Part shown: positions 1 through 4,819 of the stretch, piece after piece | How positions within the stretch are numbered: position 1 is the stretch's first letter | Layout of the letters: every line of letters begins with the position of its first letter | Notes under the pieces: model-generated | Told to the model about the DNA's origin: nothing | The model's database searches: none | Seen by the model: the letters and a program-made list of their open reading frames with translations, nothing else | Origin: an uncultured Azospirillum sp. | GTDB taxonomy: Bacteria; Pseudomonadota; Alphaproteobacteria; RF32; CAG-239 | Assembly (NCBI GenBank): GCA_902489675.1 | Contig: CABUAP010000098.1 | Location: forward strand, 1 to 5,374 | Length of the DNA stretch: 5,374 nucleotides | Direction: 5' to 3' | Position numbers and translations under genes: made by a program

Positions 1-590
1 TGCGGACACTCAACCGGAAGCACTTCGCTCGGGATATAGCCGGTGCCGGTTACACCGTCAAAAAACAACCGGCGGTCAAACTGGTACCCGTCGGGCAGCG
101 AAGGCGCAAACAAAGGCGAAACTACTGCCACCATTTCCACGCAATCACCGACTTTCAACCCCGGGTCTTTATGGATCATACTCAACCGATAACGCCCGGG
201 CAGCGGCTTATCCTCAAAATCATACATCTCCGCCAGCAGAATCCGCGTCCGCCCGCGATAGTTGGTATCAAGCTTATCAATACGTCCCCAAAGATAAAGC
301 TTGCGATCCGGAACTGTTTCGGCATCGCGGGAGAGATAAAAACTTTTCAGCTGGATATTGGCAAAACCGACCGAGATCAGCAGCAACAAAAGCATCATTC
401 CGCGCAGGAACGGAAAACGGCGCACCAGCCACAGCCCAACCAAACTCACAACCGGTAGAATGGCTGTGATAAGCGGCGGTTCTGCTGGCAGCGCAAAATA
501 AATGCCGATACCGATGCCCAAAAACACCGGCGTCCACAAAAACCAGCGGGTACGTTCATATAAAAAACAGGATTTCAGTTTTGACCACAA
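1..590 (-). CDS. comEC: ComEC/Rec2-family DNA-uptake channel protein, N-terminal part (runs off the left edge)
   Basis: This is the first 196 codons of a ComEC-type inner-membrane protein. The family forms the channel that carries single-stranded DNA into the cytoplasm during natural transformation. Visible are the opening YERTRWFLWTPVFLGIGI (about residues 11-28), three hydrophobic segments (about 21-35, 40-56 and 64-77), and then a soluble stretch with WGRID and the DGYQFDRRLFFDGVTGTGYIP pattern of the DUF4131 domain. The competence core and any C-terminal metallo-beta-lactamase-like domain lie outside the window. The frame has no ATG near its 5' end. I chose TTG at 590 because AAGGA (603-599) sits 8 bases upstream; TTG at 596 is too close to it. 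The frame stays open to 692, but that stretch includes a terminator. ComEC homologues occur in many species not known to be competent, so function here is inferred from the family. Family call confident, start uncertain. Confidence 0.85.
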   Translation of the reverse strand, partial: MWSKLKSCFLYERTRWFLWTPVFLGIGIGIYFALPAEPPLITAILPVVSLVGLWLVRRFPFLRGMMLLLLLISVGFANIQLKSFYLSRDAETVPDRKLYLWGRIDKLDTNYRGRTRILLAEMYDFEDKPLPGRYRLSMIHKDPGLKVGDCVEMVAVVSPLFAPSLPDGYQFDRRLFFDGVTGTGYIPSEVLPVECP

Positions 591-598
591 ACACAATA

Positions 599-603
599 TC
601 CTT
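599..603 (-). promoter_or_regulatory. Shine-Dalgarno sequence that decides the comEC start
   Basis: AAGGA lies 8 bases before the TTG at 590 and only 2 bases before the TTG at 596. This favours 590, since no ATG or GTG exists in this frame between the upstream terminator and the first membrane segment. Confidence 0.45.
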
Positions 604-640
604 TGTTCGGACAGTTTATCTGTTATCAGATTTAGCTCAT

Positions 641-675
641 AAATAAAAAAGTGCCAAACATTTTTTGTTTGACAC
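641..675 (-). terminator. Intrinsic terminator after the 98-residue gene
   Basis: Read on the minus strand, arm GTGTCAAACA (675-666) pairs with TGTTTGGCAC (660-651) over 10 bp with one G-U pair. The loop is AAAAA, and the tract TTTTTTATTT follows. It lies 36 bases after the stop of the 98-residue gene. The plus-strand reading is also followed by a pyrimidine/T-rich run, so it may work both ways. It separates comEC from upstream transcription and leaves only about 50 bases for a comEC promoter. Confidence 0.8.
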
Positions 676-686
676 TCTCTTTTTTT

Positions 687-701
687 GGTATGTTACATAC
701 C
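687..701. repeat. Perfect 6+3+6 palindrome GGTATG-TTA-CATACC
   Basis: GGTATG and CATACC are exact inverted copies around a TTA centre. They lie between the stop codon of the 98-residue gene and its terminator. Size and symmetry would suit a dimeric regulator's operator or a small RNA hairpin. On the minus strand it is followed by a run of A, not T, so it is not a minus-strand terminator. Confidence 0.5.
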
Positions 702-710
702 TTTTGCCAA

Positions 711-1007
711 TCAACCGAGCAACGCTTCCAGCCGTCTTCTTGCATCCTCGAGATATGCGACCCCGACAATGATCACATTGGCGGTCAGGCTCGAGACGAA
801 AGGCATCAGATCTTCGCTGACAACGACCGTGCCGGCATTTTTGAAAGCAGGCATATTGAGCGGAAAATCATCGGCGACAAAAACAGCCTCTGCATCGTAA
901 TAAGAAAGCCAGGGATCGGCAACACGATCAACGTCCAGTCTTTCGTTTCCCTGAAAAAGTTCCGGCGAAAACTCGGATAACTCATTTAAAATTTCTCTGA
1001 TTGTCAT
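711..1007 (-). CDS. Small hypothetical protein, 98 residues
   Basis: I do not recognise this protein. It opens with an amphipathic helix (MTIREILNELSEF), followed by a central segment with two short hydrophobic strands, AVFVADDF (41-48) and AGTVVVSED (58-66). A third strand ANVIIVGVAYLE (76-87) and a basic C-terminal helix DARRRLEALLG complete it. The strand order suggests a small alpha/beta fold, with only a faint likeness to the N-terminal domain of Mur ligases; I would not annotate it so. There is no signal peptide or membrane segment. ATG at 1007 is the only sensible start. No Shine-Dalgarno sequence precedes it; the leader is AT-rich. It has its own promoter overlapping the end of the upstream lipoprotein gene and a strong terminator downstream, so it is probably monocistronic. 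The opposite-strand ORFs here lack these signals. Confidence 0.7.
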   Translation of the reverse strand: MTIREILNELSEFSPELFQGNERLDVDRVADPWLSYYDAEAVFVADDFPLNMPAFKNAGTVVVSEDLMPFVSSLTANVIIVGVAYLEDARRRLEALLG

Positions 1008-1040
1008 ATCTAATTTGATTAATAATGATTAGTGTTATCA

Positions 1041-1069
1041 ACTGTAACATTTTTCCCTTCGTTTGTCAA
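1041..1069 (-). promoter_or_regulatory. Predicted promoter of the 98-residue gene
   Basis: On the minus strand, a perfect -35 box TTGACA (1069-1064) is followed after 17 bases by TACAGT (1046-1041), a 4-of-6 match to TATAAT. The -35 box overlaps the stop codon of the lipoprotein gene. Transcription would start near 1034 and leave a leader of roughly 27 bases. Confidence 0.55.
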
Positions 1070-2319
1070 TCTCCGGCAGGGAAACGGCTGCGCAAACCGA
1101 TAAACCGGCATTGCTTGTCCTCGCCCGATGACAACGCATCGGTTCCCCGGCCGATCAAGCGGATCACTTCCGAACTTTGATCATAATCTATATGAGCGGA
1201 AACCGGGTTGACCACCCCAACCCCAAAAGCGGAAACCGCACCGGCCACATGAACGCTGACATTGGTCACCCGCGGGCAAATGCGGGAATCTATATAACGA
1301 TTCACAAAATCCGGACGGATCGCATAAGTTAAAAGATCATCGGGATCGTTAAAGGCCACAATATTAAGCCGATCGATAATCCGTCGAGAATAATTGCGGC
1401 CGCCGATATCGCAATAAGCATCAATCTGATTGTTGACTTTGGCCGGATCAGACCAGATGTGCAGCAGCGGCAGCTGGTTTGCCATCATAAACACCGTCAG
1501 CTGCTTATCCCGCAGCCGGCGCGCCGCCGCCGAACCGATGGCGCTTTCGGCTCGATTCAAATTTTCGGCCAGTTCGGTAAAAGCGTCAATAAGTATCTTG
1601 CTTCCCAAACTATGAGTGATGAAAGCCGTGTTCTGCTCCGACAAAGCCGTCAGCTGTCTTGCCGGAGAAACATCGCAAACGCCTTGCCGATAGTCGGGGA
1701 ATGTCTGCCAGTCGGTTCTCAGCATCCAGCAAATCGCCTGTTCGGCCGATTTCTGGATCAGCTGCCGGCGGCTGCCGATATAATAAACCGCATCCGGCAG
1801 CGCGTTATCAAGAAATTGCTTCATCATTCGGTTAAAAACCACGCGTCGGTCGGCATAAAGCGCCGAATAATCATAAGCCAGCAATTCTTTTTGCGGTTCA
1901 GTAATTTCGGACCATGTCAGTTCATAAAAAAGAATCTTTTTAGTTCCGTTTTCATCGGCAAGAAATGTTAACCGCAGGTTGCCAAGCGCGGTTTGGGGAT
2001 CATCCGGACTGCGAAGAGCAATATTTTTGTTTGAACGTGACATCACATTCAGCCCGAGTGTCTGCGCCAAATTTTCCTGCAGCAGCATCGAATAGCCGGG
2101 CGCGTGAGTGCCGATCCCGTGTATCATCAATACCTTGACCGTTTCGCCGTCCTGCAGATTCCGCTCGATTCCCGGCACTTTATAACCGGTAACCAGACAC
2201 GGTCCCGACCGGACAACCGCCCGGCTTTCGTCCAGCACTTCGGCGGCAATTCCCCGGCCGAGAGCCTCGCATCCGGCCACAAAAAAACAAAATATCAGCA
2301 GAAAAACAACTTTTGGCAT
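1066..2319 (-). CDS. Alpha/beta-hydrolase-fold lipoprotein (putative serine esterase/lipase)
   Basis: This 417-residue protein begins with a short basic N-terminus, a hydrophobic stretch and a lipobox VAGC with the acceptor Cys at 17. It should be exported and lipid-anchored. Glu, not Asp, follows the Cys, which would fit outer-membrane sorting by enterobacterial rules. The mature part looks like a serine hydrolase. HGIGTHAPGY (67-76) suits the oxyanion-hole loop, ITHSLGS (234-240) the nucleophile elbow with Ser237, NDPDD (324-328) the acid residue, and SAHIDYD (374-380) the catalytic His376. The spacing and order nucleophile-acid-His fit the fold. The elbow is T-H-S-L-G, not the strict G-x-S-x-G. 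The substrate is unknown. ATG at 2319 has a modest GGAA 9 bases upstream and a TATAAT box further out. No terminator follows; the next gene's promoter overlaps its stop codon. Fold and export are fairly sure, activity is inferred. Confidence 0.8.
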   Translation of the reverse strand: MPKVVFLLIFCFFVAGCEALGRGIAAEVLDESRAVVRSGPCLVTGYKVPGIERNLQDGETVKVLMIHGIGTHAPGYSMLLQENLAQTLGLNVMSRSNKNIALRSPDDPQTALGNLRLTFLADENGTKKILFYELTWSEITEPQKELLAYDYSALYADRRVVFNRMMKQFLDNALPDAVYYIGSRRQLIQKSAEQAICWMLRTDWQTFPDYRQGVCDVSPARQLTALSEQNTAFITHSLGSKILIDAFTELAENLNRAESAIGSAAARRLRDKQLTVFMMANQLPLLHIWSDPAKVNNQIDAYCDIGGRNYSRRIIDRLNIVAFNDPDDLLTYAIRPDFVNRYIDSRICPRVTNVSVHVAGAVSAFGVGVVNPVSAHIDYDQSSEVIRLIGRGTDALSSGEDKQCRFIGLRSRFPAGD

Positions 2320-2341
2320 TTTTAATGTTCCAAATTTACAA

Positions 2342-2347
2342 ATTATA
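2342..2347 (-). promoter_or_regulatory. Predicted -10 box for the lipoprotein gene
   Basis: TATAAT on the minus strand would start a transcript near 2335, about 16 bases before the ATG at 2319. I see no convincing -35 box. It lies 13 bases from the divergent plus-strand TATAAT, so the two promoters would compete or be controlled together. Confidence 0.35.
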
Positions 2348-2360
2348 AATTATGATTGGA

Positions 2361-2366
2361 TATAAT
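2361..2366 (+). promoter_or_regulatory. Predicted -10 box for the 255-residue gene
   Basis: Perfect TATAAT about 40 bases before the chosen ATG at 2406. The best -35 candidate, TTTACA (2335-2340), is 20 bases upstream, longer than ideal. Its position after the ATG at 2352 argues that translation starts at 2406, not 2352. Confidence 0.4.
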
Positions 2367-2392
2367 CTTATTTTAGCAAAATTAAATATTGT

Positions 2393-2397
2393 GAGGA
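2393..2397 (+). promoter_or_regulatory. Shine-Dalgarno sequence fixing the start at 2406
   Basis: GAGGA stands 8 bases before ATG 2406. The alternative in-frame ATG at 2352 has no such site, and the -10 box lies downstream of it. Confidence 0.75.
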
Positions 2398-2405
2398 TTA
2401 AGAAA

Positions 2406-3173
2406 ATGGCCGCAGATTATTCCATGTTGGCAATTGTCAACCAGCAAATCCAAAACCTGTACCAGCAGGTAAAAAATCTTAGCTGCAACAACACGACCGA
2501 AATTTTAAAAACCGGCGCCATGGTGGACAAGATGCTGATGCAGTACCGCGATAACGTCGAACTTCTGATCCTGCAAACCCATCTCGAAATACTCAATTCG
2601 CGCGAGCAGAGAGCCAGAGCCATCGCCTCCCGCATTTGGGAACTGGGCGGCAACATCTCCCTTTTATTTGAAAAAATGTATCTGGATGATCTGATGAATC
2701 TCGGTATGCTTGAAATGTCGATGCTTCTCATCAAGCCGCATTTTGAACGCATGGAAAACGATATCGAAGTTTTTCCGCTTGAAATGATCAAATTTGCCCT
2801 GATTACCGGCAGCATTCCGCTGCTTAAAAAAATTATTACCGCCGCGCCGAACGATTCGCTCTATCAGGCCTTAAACCAGTTTGCCGACGCCTACCGGCTC
2901 AACGATTATGAAGAACATTTCAAAAATATCCAACGGATTGTCATCGAAACTTTCGGCAAGGAAATTTGCGCTTACGACTACAATATTTATACCGACCGGG
3001 GCTTTACCGATCTTGAAATCGAATTATATTTCAGCAACTACAATCTGGAACTGAAAAAATATCAGGCTTTGCTCAATACCAAAATCGACGGATATTTCTT
3101 AACTTCGGGCATAAAGCGCATCTACAACCTCAGTTTCAGCTGCCGCAATATCAAAGACCACCCCAAATTTTAG
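2406..3173 (+). CDS. Hypothetical helical protein, 255 residues
   Basis: I do not recognise a family. The protein is cytoplasmic by appearance, with no signal peptide and no clear membrane segment. The first 90 residues read as long amphipathic helices rich in Gln, Leu, Glu and Arg (such as LAIVNQQIQNLYQQVKNL and the 50-80 stretch), which could form a coiled coil or helical bundle. Residues 95-145 contain short hydrophobic helices (MLEMSMLLIK, MIKFALITGSIPLLKKII), similar in texture to TPR- or ankyrin-like helical repeats but without a consensus I can assign. The C-terminal third is aromatic-rich (DYNIYTDRGFTDLEIELYFSNYN). The start at 2406 removes 18 residues from the longest reading frame and is supported by GAGGA at 2393-2397. 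The gene is divergent from the lipoprotein gene and convergent with the acetyltransferase gene, so it forms its own transcription unit. It is the only plus-strand gene of the window. Confidence 0.75.
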   Translation: MAADYSMLAIVNQQIQNLYQQVKNLSCNNTTEILKTGAMVDKMLMQYRDNVELLILQTHLEILNSREQRARAIASRIWELGGNISLLFEKMYLDDLMNLGMLEMSMLLIKPHFERMENDIEVFPLEMIKFALITGSIPLLKKIITAAPNDSLYQALNQFADAYRLNDYEEHFKNIQRIVIETFGKEICAYDYNIYTDRGFTDLEIELYFSNYNLELKKYQALLNTKIDGYFLTSGIKRIYNLSFSCRNIKDHPKF

Positions 3174-3197
3174 CCGCCCGCTTTCATACGGCTAAAA
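3168..3197. terminator. Weak bidirectional hairpin between convergent genes
   Basis: TTTTAGCCG (3168-3176) and CGGCTAAAA (3189-3197) are exact 9-base inverted copies with a 12-base loop; the TAG stop of the 255-residue gene is within the left arm. The A/T ends of the stem would give U residues on either strand, but there is no separate long T-tract. Confidence 0.45.
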
Positions 3198-3201
3198 CCA
3201 C

Positions 3202-3237
3202 AAAAACAATCTGCGGATTATCTGGCATCGGCAGATT
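3202..3237 (-). terminator. Terminator overlapping the 3' end of the acetyltransferase gene
   Basis: On the minus strand AATCTGC (3237-3231) pairs with GCAGATT (3214-3208), 7 bp with a 16-base loop, followed by G and TTTTT (3206-3202). The stop codon of the acetyltransferase gene is in the loop. The stem is short, so efficiency is doubtful. Confidence 0.45.
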
Positions 3238-4033
3238 TGCCCCGGAATATACCGGCGGTCATTTGCTGCTGCGGCTGATAGGCATCGCAACATACCATTC
3301 TCAAACTCCGAGTTTGAGAATTATAACCGACAGCTACCCGACGGTAAGCAAACATTTTATTGAGCAACCCGAAATGGTCAAACGGCACTTCAACATAATT
3401 GTCCTTATTATAGGCTGCTTTCGCCCCCAGCCGCCGATGCATCAATGCAATGTTGCCGCCGTCGGAAGGATCGACATCCGCCCCCATCATAACAAAATCA
3501 TTGGCAAAATAAGGCCGCATATTCCAGATATTTTCCCGATCAATAATCGACAAACAGTCTTTCACCCCCAAATGCCCGGCATATTTTAGCCGAAAATGGA
3601 TCATATTGGCATTAATGCTATTACCGCGATAATCAGGATGAACACTGTCCGCTCCCAAACAGGCGGCTTGAAAATCTCGCCCCAAAAACGAAATGTTAGA
3701 GCTCGGAAATTCCTCAAACAGCTCTTTACGGCTGTTGACAATCCGCACGTAAGACATAGCAATCAGCTGCCGCCCGTTAAAAGCGCCTACAAAATGCATC
3801 TTCGGGTTATTCATCATCTGTTCATAATAAGCGCGGTCATGCTTATGGATAAAACATTCCTGCCCCTTAGCCAGCGCGCCGTAAATAACGGCAGACAAAC
3901 TTGCCATCGCGTCAACATCCTGTCGGCTGAGCCGCCGCATATGGTAACATTTCGGCTCTTCCGTCGGAATATGATTAATTTTGCGAAGAGACGCATAAGC
4001 CAAAATCCTGTTGCCTCTGGTATATATGTGCAT
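3218..4033 (-). CDS. GNAT-family N-acetyltransferase
   Basis: This 271-residue protein has the core of the GNAT fold, enzymes that move an acetyl group from acetyl-CoA to an amine. Residues 79-98 (MHFVGAFNGRQLIAMSYVRI) fit strands beta2-beta3. ADSVHPDYRGNSINANMIHF (128-147) is motif A: VHPDYRGNSI carries the R-G-x-S loop that binds the pyrophosphate of CoA. LSIIDRENIWNMRPYFANDFVMMG (161-184) fits motif B with its Asn and the late aromatic residues. Extra segments at both ends (about 1-30 and 205-271) are not assigned, and the substrate cannot be told. ATG at 4033 is preceded by AGGA with 7 bases spacing. The gene has no room for its own promoter: an intrinsic terminator ends four bases before its Shine-Dalgarno sequence, so expression should depend on readthrough from a leader with a 26-codon ORF. 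Family confident, role unknown. Confidence 0.87.
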   Translation of the reverse strand: MHIYTRGNRILAYASLRKINHIPTEEPKCYHMRRLSRQDVDAMASLSAVIYGALAKGQECFIHKHDRAYYEQMMNNPKMHFVGAFNGRQLIAMSYVRIVNSRKELFEEFPSSNISFLGRDFQAACLGADSVHPDYRGNSINANMIHFRLKYAGHLGVKDCLSIIDRENIWNMRPYFANDFVMMGADVDPSDGGNIALMHRRLGAKAAYNKDNYVEVPFDHFGLLNKMFAYRRVAVGYNSQTRSLRMVCCDAYQPQQQMTAGIFRGKSADAR

Positions 4034-4048
4034 TGCTCTATCCTACAT

Positions 4049-4076
4049 AAAAAAACCGGAACTTCAAAAGTTCCGG
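4049..4076 (-). terminator. Strong intrinsic terminator in the leader of the acetyltransferase gene
   Basis: On the minus strand CCGGAACTT (4076-4068) pairs perfectly with AAGTTCCGG (4064-4056) around TTG, followed by seven T (4055-4049). The acetyltransferase Shine-Dalgarno sequence begins at 4044. A constitutive terminator placed here would silence the gene, which points to conditional termination. Confidence 0.85.
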
Positions 4077-4148
4077 CTTGCCTGAAAAACGATACTTATC
4101 AATTTATCGACGCACACGCGCAAACAAGCCGAACTCTCGTTTCGACTT
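4049..4148 (-). promoter_or_regulatory. Putative four-segment transcription attenuator
   Basis: Minus-strand RNA holds four mutually exclusive pairing segments. Segment 1, AAGTCGAA (4148-4141), can pair with part of segment 2, TTCGGCTT (4133-4126): 8 bp with one G-U and a 7-base loop. Segment 2, AGTTCGGCTTG (4135-4125), can pair with segment 3, CAAGCCGGAACT (4080-4069): 11 bp with one bulged G. Segment 3 (4076-4068) pairs with segment 4 (4064-4056) to form the terminator. Segments 1 and 2 lie under codons 13-15 and 17-20 of the 26-codon ORF. A ribosome paused on segment 1 would free segment 2 to capture segment 3 and allow readthrough; without a ribosome 1:2 forms and termination follows. This is the geometry of ribosome-mediated attenuation as in trp leaders. 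Pairing is seen; the regulatory reading is inference. Confidence 0.6.
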
Positions 4149-4184
4149 CTGTTTTTCGCCTGCTGACATCAAATTGATAAACAT
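4104..4184 (-). CDS. 26-residue leader peptide or small basic protein
   Basis: A short ORF, ATG 4184 to TAA 4106-4104, encodes a basic peptide starting MFINLMSAGEKQKSK and ending REFGLFARVRR. It has an excellent Shine-Dalgarno sequence, AAAAGGA, 6 bases before the ATG, better than those of several larger genes here. An internal Met at residue 6 is a less likely start. Three Lys codons fall within residues 11-15 and four of the last 11 residues are Arg. There is no hydrophobic segment. The terminator and the acetyltransferase gene follow directly, and a TTGACA promoter precedes it. I read it as a leader peptide whose translation controls the downstream terminator. A free-standing small protein is the alternative. 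I know of no named homologue. Confidence 0.6.
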   Translation of the reverse strand: MFINLMSAGEKQKSKREFGLFARVRR

Positions 4185-4216
4185 CAATATTCCTTTTAAT
4201 TAAACATTAACACAAA

Positions 4217-4243
4217 CTTATAAGACACCGGCTCAAATGTCAA
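4217..4243 (-). promoter_or_regulatory. Predicted promoter of the leader ORF and acetyltransferase
   Basis: On the minus strand a perfect TTGACA (4243-4238) is followed by TATAAG (4222-4217), a 5-of-6 match, after 15 bases. The spacing is shorter than the ideal 17; TAAGTT (4220-4215) would give 17 but is a poor -10. The transcript would begin around 4210, about 25 bases before the leader ORF. Confidence 0.5.
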
Positions 4244-4256
4244 GTGTCATTATAAG
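4217..4256. repeat. 12-bp inverted repeat enclosing the -35 box (possible operator)
   Basis: CTTATAAGACAC (4217-4228) and GTGTCATTATAAG (4244-4256) are inverted copies differing by one inserted base, separated by 15 bases that contain the TTGACA box; the inner arm contains the -10 box. Such a symmetric site across a promoter would suit a dimeric regulator. A terminator of the preceding gene is less likely because no T-tract follows. Confidence 0.5.
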
Positions 4257-4274
4257 AGAAGGAAACAGCATCAC

Positions 4275-4700
4275 TCACACACGCAGTTTGCAGAGCACGC
4301 CGCCGGAAGTGTCGTATTCCTCACACCCCATCAGCTTGCATTTTCCGTCGGACAACGAAACCGCCTCCATGTTCTTATAGTTGCAGTCCCCGTCATCGGC
4401 CGTCCAAATCAGACATTTGTGGTCAATTTGAACTGCGCTGCCGCATTTCTTGAGCATCATTCTGACACCGCTCAAACGGCTTTGAATGATCTTTGCTTCC
4501 TGAGGCGTCAGCAGTTTCATCCCGTGCAGGCAGGAGAACTCAAACGCATCGTAGGAAGTATAACCGGTTGTGCCGAAATAGCTCGTCGACAACAGGCAGT
4601 TTTCGGAAATACGGATGGCTTTTACCTTCTTTCCTTCGACCAATTCGGCGCTTTCCGAATTGTCCTCATAAACAAACAAAAACTGAAATTTTTTTTTCAT
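4275..4700 (-). CDS. Cys-rich hypothetical protein, 141 residues
   Basis: No family is certain. The protein has eight Cys (35, 57, 86, 96, 106, 121, 126, 137), mostly in the C-terminal half. The pattern GMKLLTPQEAKIIQ (60-73), CLIWTADDGD (96-105), VSLSDGKCKL (114-123) and the ending GGVLCKL resemble the layout of Lcl/DUF1566-type C-terminal domains, in which a 'LPT..E' helix, a 'W-[ST]-[ST]-[DE]' strand and a last '[VL]-x-C-x' strand recur. That likeness is by eye. Such domains are usually extracellular, yet no signal peptide is present: MKKKFQFLFVYEDN is too short. ATG at 4700 follows an AT-rich leader without a Shine-Dalgarno sequence, and nine A follow the ATG at once. The gene has a likely promoter at 4741-4768 and lies after the terminator of the 158-residue gene. 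No clear terminator follows. Confidence 0.7.
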   Translation of the reverse strand: MKKKFQFLFVYEDNSESAELVEGKKVKAIRISENCLLSTSYFGTTGYTSYDAFEFSCLHGMKLLTPQEAKIIQSRLSGVRMMLKKCGSAVQIDHKCLIWTADDGDCNYKNMEAVSLSDGKCKLMGCEEYDTSGGVLCKLRV

Positions 4701-4740
4701 CGTAGTAATTTTTTAATTAATAATTGGTGCTTCATTGGCA

Positions 4741-4768
4741 ATTATAGACAAAAAAAACAAAAAAGCAA
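4741..4768 (-). promoter_or_regulatory. Predicted promoter of the Cys-rich gene
   Basis: On the minus strand a perfect TATAAT (4746-4741) follows TTGCTT (4768-4763) after 16 bases. It begins just past the upstream terminator, so the Cys-rich gene is probably transcribed on its own with a leader of about 35 bases. Confidence 0.5.
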
Positions 4769-4769
4769 C

Positions 4770-4800
4770 AAAAAAGGCATACCGAGCGGTATACCTTTTT
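4770..4800 (-). terminator. Intrinsic terminator after the 158-residue gene
   Basis: On the minus strand GGTATACC (4795-4788) pairs with GGTATGCC (4783-4776) with one G-U pair and loop GCTC, then six T (4775-4770). The flanking A/T runs extend the stem to about 13 bp and may allow weak termination on the other strand. Confidence 0.8.
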
Positions 4801-4819
4801 AAAAGAACAAGCATCAATT

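Noticed and set aside
277..537. Minus-strand ORF of 86 codons at the comEC start
   Set aside because: It is out of frame with the ComEC coding sequence, which reads through the whole stretch with recognisable family sequence.
651..980. Plus-strand ORF of 109 codons opposite the 98-residue gene
   Set aside because: It begins inside the terminator hairpin and has no initiation signals; the minus-strand gene has promoter and terminator.
1459..1971. Plus-strand ORF of 170 codons inside the lipoprotein gene
   Set aside because: It is a shadow of the hydrolase coding sequence, which carries the lipobox and catalytic motifs on the other strand.
2352..2405. Upstream ATG at 2352 extending the 255-residue protein by 18 residues
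   Set aside because: The extension covers the TATAAT box and has no Shine-Dalgarno sequence, whereas ATG 2406 has GAGGA 8 bases upstream.
4049..4076. Reading the 4049-4076 hairpin as an ordinary terminator for the Cys-rich gene
   Set aside because: It is 200 bases past that gene's stop, and a promoter and a translated-looking ORF lie in between; it sits instead directly before the acetyltransferase Shine-Dalgarno sequence.
3596..4177. Plus-strand ORF of 193 codons opposite the acetyltransferase gene
   Set aside because: It is antisense to the clear GNAT motifs, has no Shine-Dalgarno sequence or promoter, and its translation has no domain-like texture.
4419..4802. Plus-strand ORF of 127 codons opposite the Cys-rich gene
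   Set aside because: It runs through the AT-rich promoter and terminator region, as expected for a chance frame.
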